Source: Endothia cerciana (lineage: Eukaryota > Ascomycota > Sordariomycetes > Diaporthales > Cryphonectriaceae). From it: a stretch of 64,000 nt of DNA. The notes beneath the pieces were generated by a model. That model had not been told where the DNA came from, made no database searches, and saw only the letters and a program-made list of their open reading frames with translations. Where the stretch lies: the NCBI GenBank assembly GCA_026119935.1, contig JALRMH010000036.1, forward strand, positions 310,001 through 374,000, given 5' to 3'. The translations under genes and the position numbers were made by a program. Below, piece by piece: positions 23,760 to 35,324 of the stretch. The stretch's first letter is position 1, and each line of letters opens with the position of its first letter.

Positions 23760-25028
23760 TCAGTGCCGCCGGTGGCCGTTTCCACGCCCCCGCTTGCGTT
23801 TACAGTTGCGAGTCCGACCTCCCGTCGCGTTGATGTGGGCTCCGCCGCCGTAGGCGTATTGTTTTCCCAGGACGGACAGCGCTGGGCCTCCGTTGGCCAG
23901 GAGCGACTCGTCCCCATCCGCCGAGCCGAAGTAGGCATACCGCTCGACACACGCCTCGTTGTCCAAGAACGCGGTGGCCTGCTGGAGGAAGGTGTTCTGC
24001 CGGTCCGTGGTGAGAGCCGCCGCATCCTGCGGGCCGAACTGGCAGAGATTACTGGGTTAGCGACAAGCCAAAGGAGAGTGAATAGCCTTCAGTGCAAGTA
24101 AATGGTCATGGGCAGGTAAGCCGGGAACCGTCTAAAGGCAGACAGTGAGGGGAGCCTACTTCTGTGACCCAGACAGGACGGCCTCCAGGTAGGCCGCAGA
24201 TTTTCTCGACCCAGGCCTCCAGGTCCGAAGTCAGGTTCCAGGGGTTATACCAGTGGATGGGGAGGAAGTCGATGGTGCACTCGGAGCAGTTGCCTAGGAA
24301 CTGATTAATCCAGTCCCAGCCATCATTCGACACAGCGGGGCCGCCCAGCTTGGCCTGGCCGGCGAAGGGCTGCAGGTATTGGCGGTACAGATCGGCGGCG
24401 TCCGACGGCTCGAGGTTGGCCTGGGAGCTCAGCTCGGGCTCGTTGAAGGCGAGCAGGTGGGTCGAGCCGTTGGCGATCCAGGCCTGGGCATCGCCCAACC
24501 AGGTCACGTTGGCGCCTGTGTAGTTGCTCCAGAGCATGGGGACGTACTCGCAGGAGCCCTGCTTGTGGGCGGTGCTGGAGCCCCAGTTGTACTGCCAGGT
24601 GATCTGGGTGCCCGTGTCGCCAAACTCCTAGTACGAAGGGGTTGTCCGTCAGTCGACAGAGCAGAAACAGCGAGATGGTAGGGCGGAGGTGTAGCATTGG
24701 CCAGGGTGCATTCTGAACTTGGGCAGACCTTCTTCTGGTGCAATGGGGGCGCGAACAACGGCTAGTGAGGCAGGTGAGTGAGAAGGGTGGGCAGCAAGGC
24801 CGCATGGTCCTACCTCGAGGGGGATGTTCTCATTGTAGCCAAGGCCGCGCTTGGAGGGGCCGGCGAGAACATCAGCCGCCAGCAGACTGCCGAGGAGGCA
24901 GAGGCAGAAGATGGCCCTGATGATGCTGTCGTTAGCACGCAAGTTGCCAAATCGCAGCCAGCCCAGCATGCCATTGTCTTGAAACTGTACACGTTTGCCT
25001 TCCCCCACAGTGAGGCTTGGAGGATCAT
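23760..25028 (-). CDS. secreted GH128 glycoside hydrolase (glucan endo-1,3-beta-glucosidase-like, Asl1-type)
   Basis: Cell-wall beta-1,3-glucan-active enzyme of family GH128 (as in yeast Asl1). Exons 25028-24991, 24916-24814, 24627-24160 and 24038-23760 give about 295 aa. A hydrophobic N-terminus (AIFCLCLLGSLLAADVLAG) forms a signal peptide, then KRGLGYNEN, the standard mature start. The fold signature TGTQITWQYNWGSS is followed by LLAFNEPELSSQ with the proposed acid/base E110, then IDFLPIHWYNPW, and PVWVTE with the proposed nucleophile E203. Intron 3 falls directly after that glutamate codon. Several N-glycosylation sequons are present. The first exon and the 186-nt second intron are less certain than the core. 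Odd point: the last 18 residues are strongly basic (CKRKRGRGNGHRRH) with no GPI signal, so a further splice near the 3' end is possible. Confidence 0.85.
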
Positions 25029-26881
25029 CTGAACACGGGAGAGAGTGCTCTGGACGACACCTACTTCTTAAAGTAATCCATGACGACTGGTCGCAATGAT
25101 CTGCTGCTCATCAATATTGGTGCTGAAGCAATCTGAAGACGAGTGACCGTACGGCTCGCTGTTGGTGGCTGCCGGTTGACCACAGGATGGGTGATCAATT
25201 GCTGGCGTCCAGAGCAGAGGTTTTCGGGCCTGCCTTCACTTGACTGCAGGCGGAATTTCTGTGTAATTGCCGAGAATCAAGAGAAGATTCTAGGAGCTCG
25301 AGCCCAAAAGCTTGCACTTTGGACGGTCTCGGTAAAGCAGGAGAAGCTTCTTTTCGAGGAATGCTTGACTTTGTGGGTAATTCTGGCTGGGGTCACAGCT
25401 GCAGGTCAAAACAATAGCTCCAGGGTCCACTACAAGATATTGGACGACGCCACGGCCAGATACGCTTCACCTGTGCCATGGGGCTTGACGGCTTGACAGA
25501 CAGAGATAGACTAGGCCTGAAGCTGGAGGGATCCGAGTACAAGAGCAGCTTCTGCCATCGCCGGGCCTTGAGGCGCCTGAAATGTGCGTCCACCGGCCCG
25601 CAACACAAGGCTGTCAAACAGGAGTCGAGCATTGGAAAGAGCTACATCATTCCCAGGAGTAGATGTGACTGGATCAGGACGGTTTCTGCAGACGTACTCT
25701 GGTGAGTTAGTGGGCATTCACAAAAACGGGGAACCATCCCAGAGTCTCCAATATGTTCTGATATAACACATGGTGCCGGGATGGCGAGCTCGGAGAGACA
25801 GCTAGAACGCTTCAAGTATAAACAAACATAGGTGTAGGGGTTTGGGCGAGCCAATACTCAGATGCTGGGTTTGGAGGGAGGTGGTCCGCCGAACATGGAA
25901 CATCACTGGACACTGGTGTGAGCTGATCTCGTGGTTGCTCCAGCGAGGTATCATCAAGCCTGACTGATGTGAAATCTGGGAGACAGCCACCAGAAGGGGA
26001 TTTGGACCCTCCACAGAGACTCTGCGGCACGCAACGAGACATCTCAGCACTGTATAGATATCAGCAACCCGAGTGGAAAGCCAGGAGTGAGTCAGGGAGC
26101 ATAGCATCCTATCTGCCCACAGACCTTTTCGCGGGCCGTATACGACCTGTCATCCGGCGCAGGACAGGTACGAGGAAAAGTCAATGTGACAGCCTTCGCC
26201 CTGAAATACTGAGATGGCAACACCGAGACATCAGACAACCGCGGTTTATGTCATCGTCCTGGGATGAAGTCCAAACCAGATTAATATTCATTCTCGTTCC
26301 TATCCCTGCACCTCGACTCACTGGACTGGTGGTCACGACACTGGTCTCCTTCTCCAAACGCGCCCCTTGCCATGGTCGTATACGTTGTCCTCCGCAGACG
26401 GACCCTTTGAGCCCAATCCTGTCGTCACACCCCAAACGATCGTGAGATGGGAGGATCCCAGTCAAAGGATGAGCAGCCAGCGGACCCCACAGCAATCTTT
26501 TTCTACCCAGGAAAGAAGCATAAAAACAAAAGCGTATCAGTCCACAAGAGAACTCCATTTCCGGTGCAACTTTTTTTTGGGGGGGGGGGGGTGTTCGCGT
26601 TACCGCCCTTCCTTTCCGTGGCCGTGGTAAGAGAGAAATCGTACATGGGCATAAAACATACAACGGCGAGGCAGAGTGAGTGAGTGAGAATCATGTCAGG
26701 CCCGCAAAACAAGTCTCATCTTCCCTCTTCATCGAGTCAACCATCCCATGCCCGAGGCCAATATCCCTTGGATTTTCATCAAGATACAGCTCCTTTCCAC
26801 AAACGAGAGTATGAGAGGAGAGGAGGAATTTCAGACTACCGCAACGGACGAAGACGACGAAGCATGACCAGGCGTCTTCCC
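25029..26881. other. intergenic region, GH128 upstream / DEF1 downstream
   Basis: About 1.85 kb holding the GH128 promoter and DEF1 3' UTR. A T8G13 tract lies at 26571-26591. No supported gene. Confidence 0.5.
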
Positions 26882-27888
26882 CTAAAAGCCGTTGCCGCCA
26901 CTGTAGTTGGAACCCCAGCCGCCGTGGCGGGATTGCTGTGAGCCGTAGTAGCTATTGCCAGCGCCGAATCCTCCGTAGCCGGAGTACGGGCTGTTCTGGT
27001 GGCCCTGGGCGGGGCCGGCTCCCATGCCATAGCCAGTCGTGCCAGACTGGGAGTGCAGTCCGTGACCCTGCAGGTGGCTCGGGTAGCCGCCGTATCCTCC
27101 CATACCCTGCTGCGCGGACTGCGGGGGAGGTAGGCCGGCCTGGGATGGCGCGGTGTTGGTGGCCGAGCCGGGCCGGCCAGCACTGGCGAGCGAGGGGCTA
27201 GGCCCGCCGGCCGCCTTTCCGTCACCGAACGGCTTCAGGTCGTCATTACCCGAAACGGCACCGCTGGGCTGCGCGGAGGGGGCGTTGAACGACTGGCCCG
27301 CCTGAGCTCCGTACGAAGACGCGCCGCGACCAAAGGCGTCGTGAATCCCTGCAAAGCCGCCACTTCCGAGACCGGGTTGAGTACCTGACTGGGCAGAGCC
27401 CGCACGCCCGTAGTCGCCGAGACCAGATGCGGCACCACTATCGGCGCGGTGCAGAGTGGACTGCGGATATCCACTCGCGGCGGAGGAGCCGTGGTCATAA
27501 GGCGTCTGCTGAGACATGCCGTAGTGGTGTGGTTGTCCGTAGACGCCGCCCTTCCCGTACGGACCGAATCCACCGTACCCGTACTGGTTGTTCATGTAAT
27601 TCGCCGAGTAATAACCCCCGTAGTACGGCTGCTGGCCGAAGTACTGATTGCCGTGCTGCTGCTGGCCAACGTGGCTCTGCGGATGGCCCTGGCCGGTCGG
27701 CTGCTGACCTTGTGTCGTCGGGGGGTTGGGGGTCGTATTCCCGCTGTTCTGGTCCTGTGCCACAGCAGTACCAAAACGAGACTGGTTCGCGCTCTGGGGG
27801 TATTGGCTGGCTAGATCAGCCTGAGAGGCACCGTACCCGCCCAAGCCAGCTCGAGAAGCAAGGGCAACCTCTTGTTGGCCTTGCCCTG

Positions 27889-27946
<58 letters not shown>

Positions 27947-30182
27947 GTGCTGGTGGTGCTGCTGGTGCTGGTGCTGCTGCTGGTGCTGGTGCTGGTGCTG
28001 CTGCTGCTGTCCGTAACCCTGTCCGTAGAAGTTGTTGTACGGCGGGCGACTTTGTTGATCGGCCGTGTAGTAGGAAGAATACTGGTCAGCCGCGGAGCTG
28101 TAGGCACCACCAGGCTGTTGACTCTGGGGTTGAGACTGCGACTGCTGCTGGCCAGGGAAGCCGTCGAAGTGCGATTGTGCCGCCGAGGGCTGGTTGCCCT
28201 GGTTGTAGGAGTCGAACGGCTTCTGGGGGAAGGGAGATTGCTCCTGGCTTGCTGCCTGGCCGAATCGGCCGAACTGTTGGGCGGCTGGCTGCGTGGGGGG
28301 TTGAGGTGCCGCGGCTGGTGCAAAGGACGATGTCAGCATGTTGATCCCAACTTGTTGGACGGACGGGTCGAGAAAGATCAAGTCGGGTTGGCTACCTTGA
28401 GCAGAGGGCTGTTGGGCGGCGGGCGCGGTGGGTGGGACTTGAGCTGCTGGACCAGCATTAGCATCATACGGCAGCAGGTGGCCCGGGGCAACGCGTGCGC
28501 CCTCTGGGAAGACGGGAGGTGCAGTACCAGCAGAGTTTGCGCCAGAGGGGAGGGAAGAAACTGCTTTCTGGACAGAGTACGCGTCGGGTACAGCGGCTGG
28601 CGGCGCTGGCGGCAGGGATGCGCGGGGTTGGGCAACGGGAGAGTCTGCGGGAGGCTGGGCGCGGGTCTCGGGCTCCTCGCGATCACCATCGATATCGTCC
28701 TCGGCCCCGTTCAGGTTGAAAGCACCGAACTGGAGCGTGGTCCGCTCCAACTGCTGGTTGGCAGCGACAGGCATGCGGACGGCCTCCTGCTGGTCCAGGA
28801 ACCGCCGCTGATGGCTCGGCGTACGAGGCACGGCAGCGCGCTCCGTGGCTTTGATAGCGGTAGCAGCAAACCCGCTGGCGGGGGTCTTGTGGGACTGGTG
28901 TTGAGCTTGCGAGGCGGAGAGCGGAGTGGCAGTCGCGCTGATGGCGGCAGCACGTGGGTCCCAAGAGTCTGCGGCCTCGCTGTGAACGGTGTCCGTCACG
29001 GGAGGGTGCGACTCGTCAACAACCTGCTCAAGGTTCGTCTCAGTCAACTGGTCCTTGGGGGGCGGCAAAGCAACTTCTGGCACGACTACCGTAGTATTGT
29101 CTGCCGGAGCTTGCTCCTCGTGCCGCTCGGCGGACAGCTCAGCGATCGTCTCGGGTTCGGGCTCTGGGGCTGAAACCGGAGCTGGATCTGGAGCTGGGGC
29201 GGATGGCTCCGCGGCAGCAGGAAGGGGCTCGAGAACAGGCTCAGGCTTGGGCGCGGCAGCTTCCTTGGGAGGCTGCGGGGCGGGCTTTGGGGCAGTCGAC
29301 TGCCGGAGCATGCTGGCCCAGGTCTTTTGCGTTCCCTGCGGGATGACGTTGGGCTTTGAAGACTCGGCAGGCTTAGCAGGCGCAGCAGGAGCAGGGTCAG
29401 AGGCGGCGGGAGTCTCCCACGAGGTGGCGGCCGCGGCCTGAGCCCAGCCGCCGTCATCGCTACTCTTGGTCGTATCCCAAGCGGTAGACTCGTCGGTAGG
29501 GACGGACAAGGGCTGGTTTTCCTTGGCAAGGGAGCCATTGGTGGTAGGGCCCGCGGAACGTCCTCGGGCAGCACCGCGACCGCCGCGTTCGGTAGCGCGA
29601 CCACGACCACGGCCGCCCTCAGGACGACCACCTCGGGCAGCTCTGGCATTGGTCGAGGCGGGGAGGTCGGCGCCGGTAGTGGTAGTGAACGTGTCCTTGG
29701 CCTTGGACTTGGTGCGGTCCTTCTTCTGGCTGGAGACCTCACCCCATTGTGAGATGTTACCTAGAGAGGGCGAGGCGGGACAGGTTAGCCCGACTGGATG
29801 ATCACTCACGCCGTGGCCGCGGGGAGGGGCCCGCGCCCAGGAGCGAGGGGGTCAGCTTACCCTCAGCGATGCGCTCGATAGTCATTGTCACATCGCCATC
29901 GGTCTCCTTGAGGGCGTATAGGATGTCGACCTCTGACCAGGTGGGAAAGAGCTCCTTGAGGAGGGGGAGCTGGGAGCCGTGCGCCTTGTTGAGATCCGCG
30001 ATCTCGCCCTGATCCTCGAGGGTGGGCAGGGAGGTAGGCTCGGGGTCGTGCTTCGCGTCGCCGTTGGTGGCGGCAGCAGATCGCGTGCCGCGACCGCCTC
30101 GACTGGAGAAACCACCTCTTCCGCCACGAGCTGAGGAGCCCCTGCCGCGCGAGGCAGCTGGCCTCGCCTGTACGTCAGACAT
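26882..30182 (-). CDS. DEF1: RNA polymerase II degradation factor, CUE domain and Q-rich
   Basis: By homology, DEF1 promotes ubiquitylation and removal of stalled RNA polymerase II after DNA damage and has links to telomeres and Rrm3. Two exons (30182-29861, 29760-26882) separated by a 100-nt intron with a GGGCTAACC branch; 1066 aa. The N-terminus is RGG-rich (residues 10-35). A CUE ubiquitin-binding domain follows at about 65-108 (LKELFPTWSEVDILYALKET). After the splice comes NISQWGEV, then Pro/Ala-rich and Gln-rich disordered sequence. A Gln/His tract lies at about residues 690-735, and the tail is Gly/Tyr/Gln-rich and prion-like. Yeast DEF1 is processed in its C-terminal half to enter the nucleus; the long Q-rich half here is consistent but not proof. 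Length is somewhat above yeast DEF1 (738 aa), normal for filamentous fungi. Confidence 0.9.
27890..28015 (-). repeat. CAG/CAC trinucleotide repeat encoding poly-Q/H
   Basis: On the plus strand a pure (CTG)13 run occupies 27890-27928, followed by interrupted CTG/GTG units to about 28015. On the coding strand this reads polyglutamine interspersed with histidine within DEF1. Confidence 0.95.
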
Positions 30183-32037
30183 GTCTGGATGTGATTATGG
30201 ATTCGGAGGGAGGGGTTGTTGGCCGCGGCGGTATCGCTCGAGCGAGACGGTCGTGGGGAGGAGGGGAGGAGGTATGAGATCGCCAGAGGACGGGCGAGAC
30301 CGGGTGGTTAAGGCTGCAGGAGGTCAGCGGGTTCTCTAGGAAAGGGTGCCCGGGCAGGTGGAGGATGGCTGGTGACCAGAGAGAGGGTGGGATGGCAAGA
30401 GGAGGTGACGGAGGGAAAGGGACTGACTCTGTGTGTGAAGGTGTGCTTGGCCCGGCTTGGCCTGGCTGGAATGGGGGAAAAGTCAGAGGTGGTGAAAATC
30501 AATGCGTCCACCACCACCTAGACACGGGAGGAGAGAACAGCAGTAGCCCGACTCCTTCACAGGGCAAGGAGAGGCATGGGCCGGTTCTGGGGGGATGGTG
30601 AGCTGTGCTGTGCACGTTGGATGATGCTTTGGGCTGAGGTTGAGGCTAAGGTGCAGCCGAATTACCTTTGGGGTCCTGAGCTGAGCTGAGTTGTGGAATG
30701 GAAATGGGGGATTGGGGGGGGGGGGGGCACTGGAGGAGGAGGAGGAAGTTCCAGGTCAAGTCGGGCAGGGCACTTTTGACGCTTGTTAAGGCCCTGCAGC
30801 TACTACGCAGGTGGACGAATTTGGAGTGGTGAAGGCGCAGGGCACAGGGGGGAGGGGTGAACAGCACGGACCAGCTACAGGCAACGCCTGCCACCCACCT
30901 AACACGCAGCGGGCGGGTCACCCGCCCAGGCCTGTTAAGGACATCAAGTAGTCATCGCCCGGCCCCAGTCACCAAGCTGACCCCGGGAAAAACCTGGGGG
31001 AGGCTGCTACCCAGGCACACGCCAGGCTACTTGCTATGCCTGAAAACAGCCTGCAGGCCACACAGGGCTGGGCCCCAGGTGCAAGGAAAAAGGAGGCTCT
31101 CCCGCCATCCCAGGCCGACCTGACCTCAGCGACCTGACCTCAGCAGCGATGCACCTACCAGGGTTCTGGCCCATACATCTGTCTGTGAAGGGTCCCTCAT
31201 GCCCCCGGGGAGGGAAAGCTTCACGATCTCGACGTGTCCAGGCATGGATTAGGGTTAAGGTAGATGTACTACCATGCAGACCCGAGGGAGCATCTTGGAG
31301 GTATGTTGAGTCCTGGATTCAGAGATGAGTGCCACAGCAGCTAGATAATCACCCCCTCCCCCGGCTTCCAATATTTACCGTATCCTCCTGTGTCCTCTAG
31401 AAATAGTGTGAGGGGGCACTGGTCTTGTTGATTTCGTCATATTGCTATGGTACGTCCATAGTAAGGGAAGCAGCTCCCCATCACGTGGGGGCTGCAGAAA
31501 CCCCGGTCGTTTAGCTGAGCTGGAGCGAGGAAAGGACCTTGGCTGCTTGGCAGTGGCAGGCTAGGGGCCCCACCCTGTAGACTGTGGCCAGTAGCCTGTA
31601 GCCTGTAGCCTGTACAATTACAGATAGCGGAGCACCGGCCTGGGCTGGGCTGGGCTGGGCTGGGCGGGGCACCACCACCACCACCACCTCCACCTCCACC
31701 TCCTCCTCCTCTCCTGTTCTGCTTCTAAAATGACATGACTTGACATGACTTGACATGACCCCTCTCCTTGGACCCTCAGCAGCATCACATCACAGCAGCA
31801 CAGACACGGTCTCGACTCGAGCGAAGGCGTCCCGACCCTCTGACTGGCCCGAGAAGCACTCTGGCCCTTATGGATGCCACAGGTAACCCATCCTGACGAC
31901 GACAACCATATCCCCTCTCCCCGTCACCTACCTGACCGTCCCCCTGCTATTATCGTCGCCGTCACGTCGCCGCGCCGCTTACCACGCCGAACACCTCGGA
32001 TCAGTCAGCTGGCCACGGCGGCCCTCGGCGCGTCAGG
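30183..32037. other. divergent intergenic region, DEF1 / mitochondrial protein
   Basis: About 1.85 kb of shared promoter sequence. It includes a G14 tract (30714-30727), a direct 14-bp duplication at 31117-31144 (GACCTGACCTCAGC twice), and a minisatellite cluster at 31590-31760. No coding region supported. Confidence 0.55.
31590..31760. repeat. cluster of four adjacent short tandem repeats
   Basis: In order: CCTGTAG units (about 31594-31614), TGGGC x5 (31641-31665), CAC/CTC trinucleotides (31670-31712) and TGACATGACT x3 (31731-31760). Each has a different unit. They sit 280 bases upstream of the next start codon. Confidence 0.85.
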
Positions 32038-33339
32038 ATGCTCAGCACGAAGACGTTGCTGAACCCATTCAACGCCCTCTTCGCGAAGGTCCACCATCCT
32101 CCCCCGCTGAGCCAACGCGAGTCTCAACGTCTGCTCAAGGCCCTGACCACATCCTTCCGCAAGAACCTCGACAAGGAGCATGGCTACTGGCCCCAGAACA
32201 TCCCTTCGGCCCCGCCCTACTCTCCCGCCTCCATACCCGACCTGACCTCGAACGTCTCACCCTCCTCGCCTGCCCACGACTCCCACCGCCGCCCGACAGA
32301 CCGCCATGTCCGCGCCATCCTCTCCAATCCCCTCTTCAGCTATGACCCCTCCAAGGCTGCCCCGCTGCATCCCGCCGAGCGGGATCCCATGGACGTCTTC
32401 GACCAGGCTGTCGCAAAGGGCCTGATGAGTCCACAACGCGCTGCTGGCGTCTTGATCGCAAAGCGCGACGCCATCGCACAGTCGTCTTCCATCTCCGTCC
32501 ACGAGTCTATGGCCGCTTCCGGCACCGCCCTCCGTGTCCTCCAGTGGCTCCGCTCATCTGGCCTCGAGCGGGACCTGTCCTTCGTCAAGTGCCAGCCCCT
32601 CGTCACCAACCTCGTCCCGTTCATGGTTGAAGAGGGCCTCGAGGAGGTCGCCTGGACCTGGCTGGATCGGTGGATGTGCGGTCACGGCCCCGCCTTGTCC
32701 CCCAAGCAGAACACCTTACATGCCTCGAACCTCCTCTCTGCCCTGGTGCGGACAAAGATCACCCCGGGCACCCCTCTGGACAGCGGATACGCCTCCATCA
32801 TACGGGCTGGCGACATGTTCCGCGAGAACCAGCTCTTCGAGGCCACCGCTATCGACTCCTGGAGGGACCTGTCTATGTGGTCCACAGTCTTCGCCTGGCA
32901 GCGCTCCCGGCCCTCTGAGGCCCTCTTCGATGCCTTTGCTTCCATGAGCGAGCAGCTGCGGAGACTGGCCAAGTCTGTCCAGATTGACAGGGCCCATCTC
33001 GACCTGCACCATCCCACCCACCCTGACGCCACCCTTGCTGTCAGATATCTCAAGTCACCCATGCTCGAGCGTCTGAGGAACCGTCTGGAACAAGAGAGTC
33101 AGGCTGGCCAAAAGACAGCAGCTGATAGCACCGGCTCCCTCTCTTCCAAGACTATCGTAAAGCGGGTCGTCTTCATGGCCACGGATGCCGCTCAACACCT
33201 GACCCGGGTTGGACAAGAAGCGGAAGCTGAGTTGGTGGGGAACCTGGTGTTGGAGAACTTTGGGGCCTTTCTGCGCAGAGAACTCGGGAACGCTGGGCCT
33301 GATCTCCGTATGTTCCAACATGCTCCTTCTATGGGATGA
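32038..33339 (+). CDS. fungal-specific protein, probably mitochondrial
   Basis: Single-exon gene, 433 aa. The N-terminus (MLSTKTLLNPFNALFAKVHH) is basic and amphipathic with no acids for 35 residues, as in mitochondrial presequences. Further motifs are RRPTDRHVRAILSNPLFSYD, DPMDVFDQAVAKGLM, and helical segments including VEEGLEEVAWTWLDRWM and AIDSWRDLSMWSTVFAW. The predicted all-helical make-up resembles organellar RNA or translation factors in ascomycetes, but I recognise no named domain. The start was chosen because it is the first in-frame ATG and yields the presequence. Real gene: strong codon bias and a long open frame. Function unknown. Confidence 0.85.
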   Translation: MLSTKTLLNPFNALFAKVHHPPPLSQRESQRLLKALTTSFRKNLDKEHGYWPQNIPSAPPYSPASIPDLTSNVSPSSPAHDSHRRPTDRHVRAILSNPLFSYDPSKAAPLHPAERDPMDVFDQAVAKGLMSPQRAAGVLIAKRDAIAQSSSISVHESMAASGTALRVLQWLRSSGLERDLSFVKCQPLVTNLVPFMVEEGLEEVAWTWLDRWMCGHGPALSPKQNTLHASNLLSALVRTKITPGTPLDSGYASIIRAGDMFRENQLFEATAIDSWRDLSMWSTVFAWQRSRPSEALFDAFASMSEQLRRLAKSVQIDRAHLDLHHPTHPDATLAVRYLKSPMLERLRNRLEQESQAGQKTAADSTGSLSSKTIVKRVVFMATDAAQHLTRVGQEAEAELVGNLVLENFGAFLRRELGNAGPDLRMFQHAPSMG

Positions 33340-35324
33340 ATCACGTTTTCAGGCTCGCTGGTGTCATTGAGAGCAGCCAGGCTGAGAGCCCCATCGGCAT
33401 TATTGTACGCGAGCCCCTGCGGGCAAGATGCGTTCGAAGATGCTTCCCACCAGACAACGAGTAAGGTGCCGTTAACATCACCTACCATGGGCTTGTCGGT
33501 CAATCGACGCCCTAGGCGTCCTGCGAGTGGGTCCCTTAAGCCGGACTGCAGTCTGAAGGTCGCTGGTCTCGGGTGATATGCGGTGACCATTGTTTGGCAA
33601 ATCCACCAGGAGAGGAGCCTCGAACAGTCTTGAGAGAGACCAGAGGGACGTTGGGAGTTGAGTGCGCTGCCCGAAGACGCTCACCGGATATACCATACGG
33701 GGCAGGCCAGGGTTCAGGTCGAGGATGTTCCGATTCGAAGGCCTTCCAAGGCCGGGCCTTATCGAATGCAAATGCAATGGCACACCTACACTTGGTGCGT
33801 TGGTATGCAACACAGTCGACGCTTCCTCCCGACGAGCTGTCAGCAACAGCTGCAGGACAGATACGACCACTCGGATGAGGACAGCGCGACAGGGGACCGG
33901 CGGCCTGTGGGTTTCTGAGACAGGAGAAACGCTTCTATACGACCGACTGTCAGTCCCTACGGGCATCACTTACGCTATGAAGGAAGCAACGAACGTCGCC
34001 ATCAACGGGACTGCGGCAGCTTCACCTTGCAGCGTTGTGGCGGGTGGGAATGATGCGGGAGCCTGCCGCTCGCCGTTGGAAACCAAATCGGGCAGTGGCA
34101 GAGGGCCCTGGTCTGGGGTAGCTACGTGAGAGGTCCTATTTCCTATCGTCTGCAAACATTGTGCTGAACACTGGATGAAGCAAGTCGCGATGTTTGGATA
34201 TGGCCACAGCAGGTAATGGCTTACGGTCCGCAAAAATCGCGGGTCGTCGTGAGATACCATCAAGATCGCCCTCCAGGGGCCGGACTGCAGGAGTTGACGG
34301 CTCATCGAGGCCCATGTCGCCATGTTGAGAAGTGGTTCCTCAGCGCTCTCATTATTGGCCATTCTCTGCCGGGAGAGGAATTGTACCTCGCGGAGACAAG
34401 TGGCGAAAGGGAGGGGTTGGCAAGCAATTGCCGTGTTCACGCAGTAGCCTTCAATGAGCAAGACCATGGTATCCGTGACGCATGAGGCTCGCTCTGTCAT
34501 GAAGGGGGGCATTTGTGGAATGACACGACAATCAGTTCGCGTTCCGCACCCCGGCACCCGGATAGTCTGAGCGGATGACGACGGCCGAGATGGATTCCGT
34601 ACTGTGCCTGACGGTAGTGAAATCTCGCCCAGCGTTCGCCTTTACGAGATCGTGCCTCAAAAAGGTCACTCCACTGCCTCCGAGGGATCGTCCCACCGTG
34701 CCGGCTCCTGACAATTCAGATTGGGCTCCGCTGCACAGTTGCCGACTGGCTGGTAGCAATGTAGATTAATTCGCATATGAACTTGTATATCTGCTATAAT
34801 AGACAAGTCACCAATATCGGATCATCTCGGGCGCCGCGGACGGCCTGTCAGATGATACACCTGGACAGGAGACTACTGACTGACCCTCGAAGTGGAAGGT
34901 CCATGGCCAACAAAGCCGGCGCGTGTGATTTCATAACTACTGCAGCTCGGTCGGTAGCGCACTCCCAAGCTTAGGCTCTGTCAGTAGGATCTTTCCGGGG
35001 TAGCCGTCCTTTCACAGGCATCCCAGCCACGCTCCCCGCGGGGACCATGGCGAACCGAGGCACTGCGGTGTGGCCCAGGTGCAGTGGAAACAGCAAACAG
35101 CCTGATGAGTGCTTGTCACCCCACGTCAGTCACCTCATTGTCCGGGCACAGCAACCCAGGCATCTCCATGCGCTTTCGGCAAACCAAACGTAGGTTCGTA
35201 TTTATGTCTTTCAAGTTCTCCCGGGTGAAGGAGTGAGGTGAACATCTCGCTGCTGCACCCTTCCCGACCCATCCTCTCCCGCCCGACTCAGTACTCCGGG
35301 CGAGACTCCAACGCAGACAGGACC
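33340..35324. other. intergenic region
   Basis: About 2 kb between two plus-strand genes: 3' UTR of the mitochondrial protein and promoter of the FAD dehydrogenase. The longest minus-strand frame (34557-33970, 195 codons) has unremarkable composition and no family resemblance, so I leave it out. Nothing else seen. Confidence 0.5.

Noticed and set aside
27872..29173. 433-codon plus-strand frame over DEF1
   Set aside because: Leu/Val-rich translation is just the antisense of the CAG and Pro-rich DEF1 coding sequence.
33970..34557. 195-codon minus-strand frame in the gap after the mitochondrial gene
   Set aside because: No domain, no splice support, average composition; likely chance in GC-rich DNA.
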